Shown piece by piece: positions 62,630 through 64,000 of a stretch of 64,000 nt of DNA. The notes under the pieces were generated by a model, which saw nothing but the letters and a program-made list of their open reading frames with translations, was not told where the DNA came from and searched no databases. Location: NCBI RefSeq assembly GCF_001559865.1, contig NZ_LOHE01000085.1:1-64000 (forward strand), written 5' to 3'. The DNA is from Abyssisolibacter fermentans. Its GTDB lineage: Bacteria; Bacillota; Clostridia; Tissierellales; MCWD3. The position numbers and the translations under genes were made by a program. Numbering within the stretch: position 1 is the stretch's first letter; each line of letters opens with the position of its first letter.

Positions 62630-64000
62630 ATGAGTTTAATAAATAAAAACATAACAAATGTATTAGAAGAAAATTATATGCCTTATGCAATGAGTGTAAT
62701 TGTATCAAGAGCAATTCCTCAAATAGATGGATTTAAACCAGCTCACAGAAAACTGTTATATACGATGTACACAATGAAATTGATAACAGGATCAAGAACA
62801 AAGTCAGCAAATGTAGTTGGACAGACTATGAAGCTTAATCCTCATGGAGATCAAGCTATTTATGCAACTTTGGTTAGATTATCAAAAGGATATAATGCAT
62901 TATTACATCCATTTATAGATTCCAAAGGAAACTTTGGAAAGCATTATTCAAGAGATATGAAATATGCAGCTTCCAGATATACAGAGTGTAAATTAGATTC
63001 AATATGCAATGAAATATTTAAGGATATAGATAAAAATACAGTGGAGTTTGTAGATAATTATGATGGAAAATTAAAAGAACCTGTATTACTGTCTACAACG
63101 TTTCCGAATATTTTAGTAAGTAATAACAAAGGTATAGCTGTTGGAATGGCAAGCAATATTTGTAGTTTCAACTTAAAAGAGGTATGTGAAGCAACTATAC
63201 AATTTCTAAAAAATGAGGATATAGACATTTTAAAATATTTAAAAGCACCTGATTTTTCTAGTGGAGGAAAGCTTTTATTTGATGAAAAGCAAATGAGAAA
63301 AATTTATAATACTGGGCAGGGAAGCTTTAAATTAAGAAGTAACTATCATTTTGTTAAAGAAGACAATTGTATAGAAATAACTGAAATCCCTTATACAACA
63401 ACAACTGAACAAATCATTGATAAAATAATAGATTTAATTAAAGCAGGAAAGCTTAGTGGTATTTCAGACATACGAGATGAAACGGACTTAAAGGGTTTAA
63501 AAATAGCTATTGACTTAAAAAGAGGAACTGATTCTGAATTGTTAATGAAGAAACTTCTTAGCATGACTCCTTTAGAAGATTCATTTTCATGCAATTTTAA
63601 TATACTAATTGGAAACACACCAAAAGTCCTAGGTATTAAGGAAATTTTAAGAGAATGGATAAGCTTCAGAATAGGCTGTATTAAAAATCAACTTAGATTT
63701 GACATAAACAAAAAATCAGAGAGATTACATCTGCTTAATGGTTTACAAAAAGTGTTGTTAGATATTGATAAAGCAATAGATATAGTTAGAAAGACTAAGA
63801 ATGATGAGATGGTTATACCAAACTTGATAAGTGAATTTGAGATAGATAAAATACAGGCTGAATATGTAGCTAATATAAGACTTAGGAATTTAAACAAAGA
63901 TTATATATTAAATAAAATTAGCGAAATAACAGCTTTAAAAAATGAGATAGATGACTTAAATGAAACACTTGGCGATGAAAGTAGAATAAAGCAAATTATA
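62630..64000 (+). CDS. Type IIA topoisomerase, A/ParC-like subunit (runs off the window)
   Basis: At least 457 residues, open to the window edge, from the ATG at 62630 (AGAGGTG RBS). VIVSRAIPQIDGFKPAHRKL, the winged-helix region NVVGQTMKLNPHGDQAIYAT and the catalytic tyrosine in KYAASRYTECKL (Y117) are clear; the later coiled coil and RLRNLNKDYIL are typical. Residues equivalent to GyrA Ser83 and Asp87 are Gln75 and Ala79. It forms the topoisomerase with the upstream B subunit. Confidence 0.92.
   Translation, partial: MSLINKNITNVLEENYMPYAMSVIVSRAIPQIDGFKPAHRKLLYTMYTMKLITGSRTKSANVVGQTMKLNPHGDQAIYATLVRLSKGYNALLHPFIDSKGNFGKHYSRDMKYAASRYTECKLDSICNEIFKDIDKNTVEFVDNYDGKLKEPVLLSTTFPNILVSNNKGIAVGMASNICSFNLKEVCEATIQFLKNEDIDILKYLKAPDFSSGGKLLFDEKQMRKIYNTGQGSFKLRSNYHFVKEDNCIEITEIPYTTTTEQIIDKIIDLIKAGKLSGISDIRDETDLKGLKIAIDLKRGTDSELLMKKLLSMTPLEDSFSCNFNILIGNTPKVLGIKEILREWISFRIGCIKNQLRFDINKKSERLHLLNGLQKVLLDIDKAIDIVRKTKNDEMVIPNLISEFEIDKIQAEYVANIRLRNLNKDYILNKISEITALKNEIDDLNETLGDESRIKQII

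Noticed and set aside
1-64000. CRISPR arrays and tRNA or rRNA genes
   Set aside because: No regularly spaced direct repeats of 25-40 bp with unique spacers, and no tRNA-like cloverleaf or rRNA segment was seen. The 35-bp tandem at 54419 has no spacers.

Overview
The window is AT-rich (roughly 30% GC by eye). It carries Gram-positive strong ribosome-binding sites (AGGAGG types), two T-box leaders, a cobalamin riboswitch, a bacteriohemerythrin and a TGA-containing (selenocysteine) peroxiredoxin. Together these point to an anaerobic low-GC Firmicute of the class Clostridia; I cannot name the genus.

Region 1 (about 400-19,000) is an accessory island of about twenty unrelated small genes, nearly all on the + strand and each with its own RBS. 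They encode two HD proteins, a SEFIR/TIR protein, two methyltransferases, peptidase E, two Nudix proteins (one frameshifted), an MTA/SAH nucleosidase, a GNAT, a phospholipase C-like protein, an ATC hydrolase-like protein, an APH-type kinase, a HAD phosphatase, a P-loop kinase, a nitrilase and an alpha/beta hydrolase. Spacers of about 80-650 bp contain palindromic sites with TAAC...GTTA ends, several degenerate REP-like repeats (consensus close to AATCAATAGGGAnGGTTC) and gene fragments. A 47-bp direct repeat flanks the block (399-445 and 18037-18083). The layout resembles an integron cassette array without a visible integrase (CALIN-like). A secreted/membrane protein pair is inverted inside it.

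Region 2 (19,300-35,400) is a Ter-type stress module: TelA, a doubled YceG-like protein, AIM24, four TerD-domain proteins, a calcium-type P-ATPase, a lipoprotein, then a CitE-like lyase, a PRTase, a StiP/Pelota-like protein and a HAD phosphatase. Families of this kind are known to co-occur as a Ca2+-linked Ter system with a biosynthetic arm.

Region 3 (35,600-48,900) holds a YitT-family membrane protein behind a cobalamin riboswitch, a TolC-like/adaptor pair, a hemerythrin, two HAD phosphatases, and a MarR-controlled operon (marR, tolC-like, hlyD-like, two ABC-2 permeases) that lacks an ATPase. A structured repeat of about 400 bp at 42918-43312 is a second copy of the element at the window start.

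Region 4 (49,000-64,000) is mostly housekeeping: T-box/ileS, a VOC protein, the selenocysteine peroxiredoxin, a MATE exporter, a free-methionine-sulfoxide reductase, T-box/tyrS, an rRNA methyltransferase, and a divergent type IIA topoisomerase B/A pair running off the end. Both T-boxes are separated from their synthetase genes by inserted structured DNA: an IS605 omega-RNA-like remnant before ileS and a 125-bp palindrome before tyrS.
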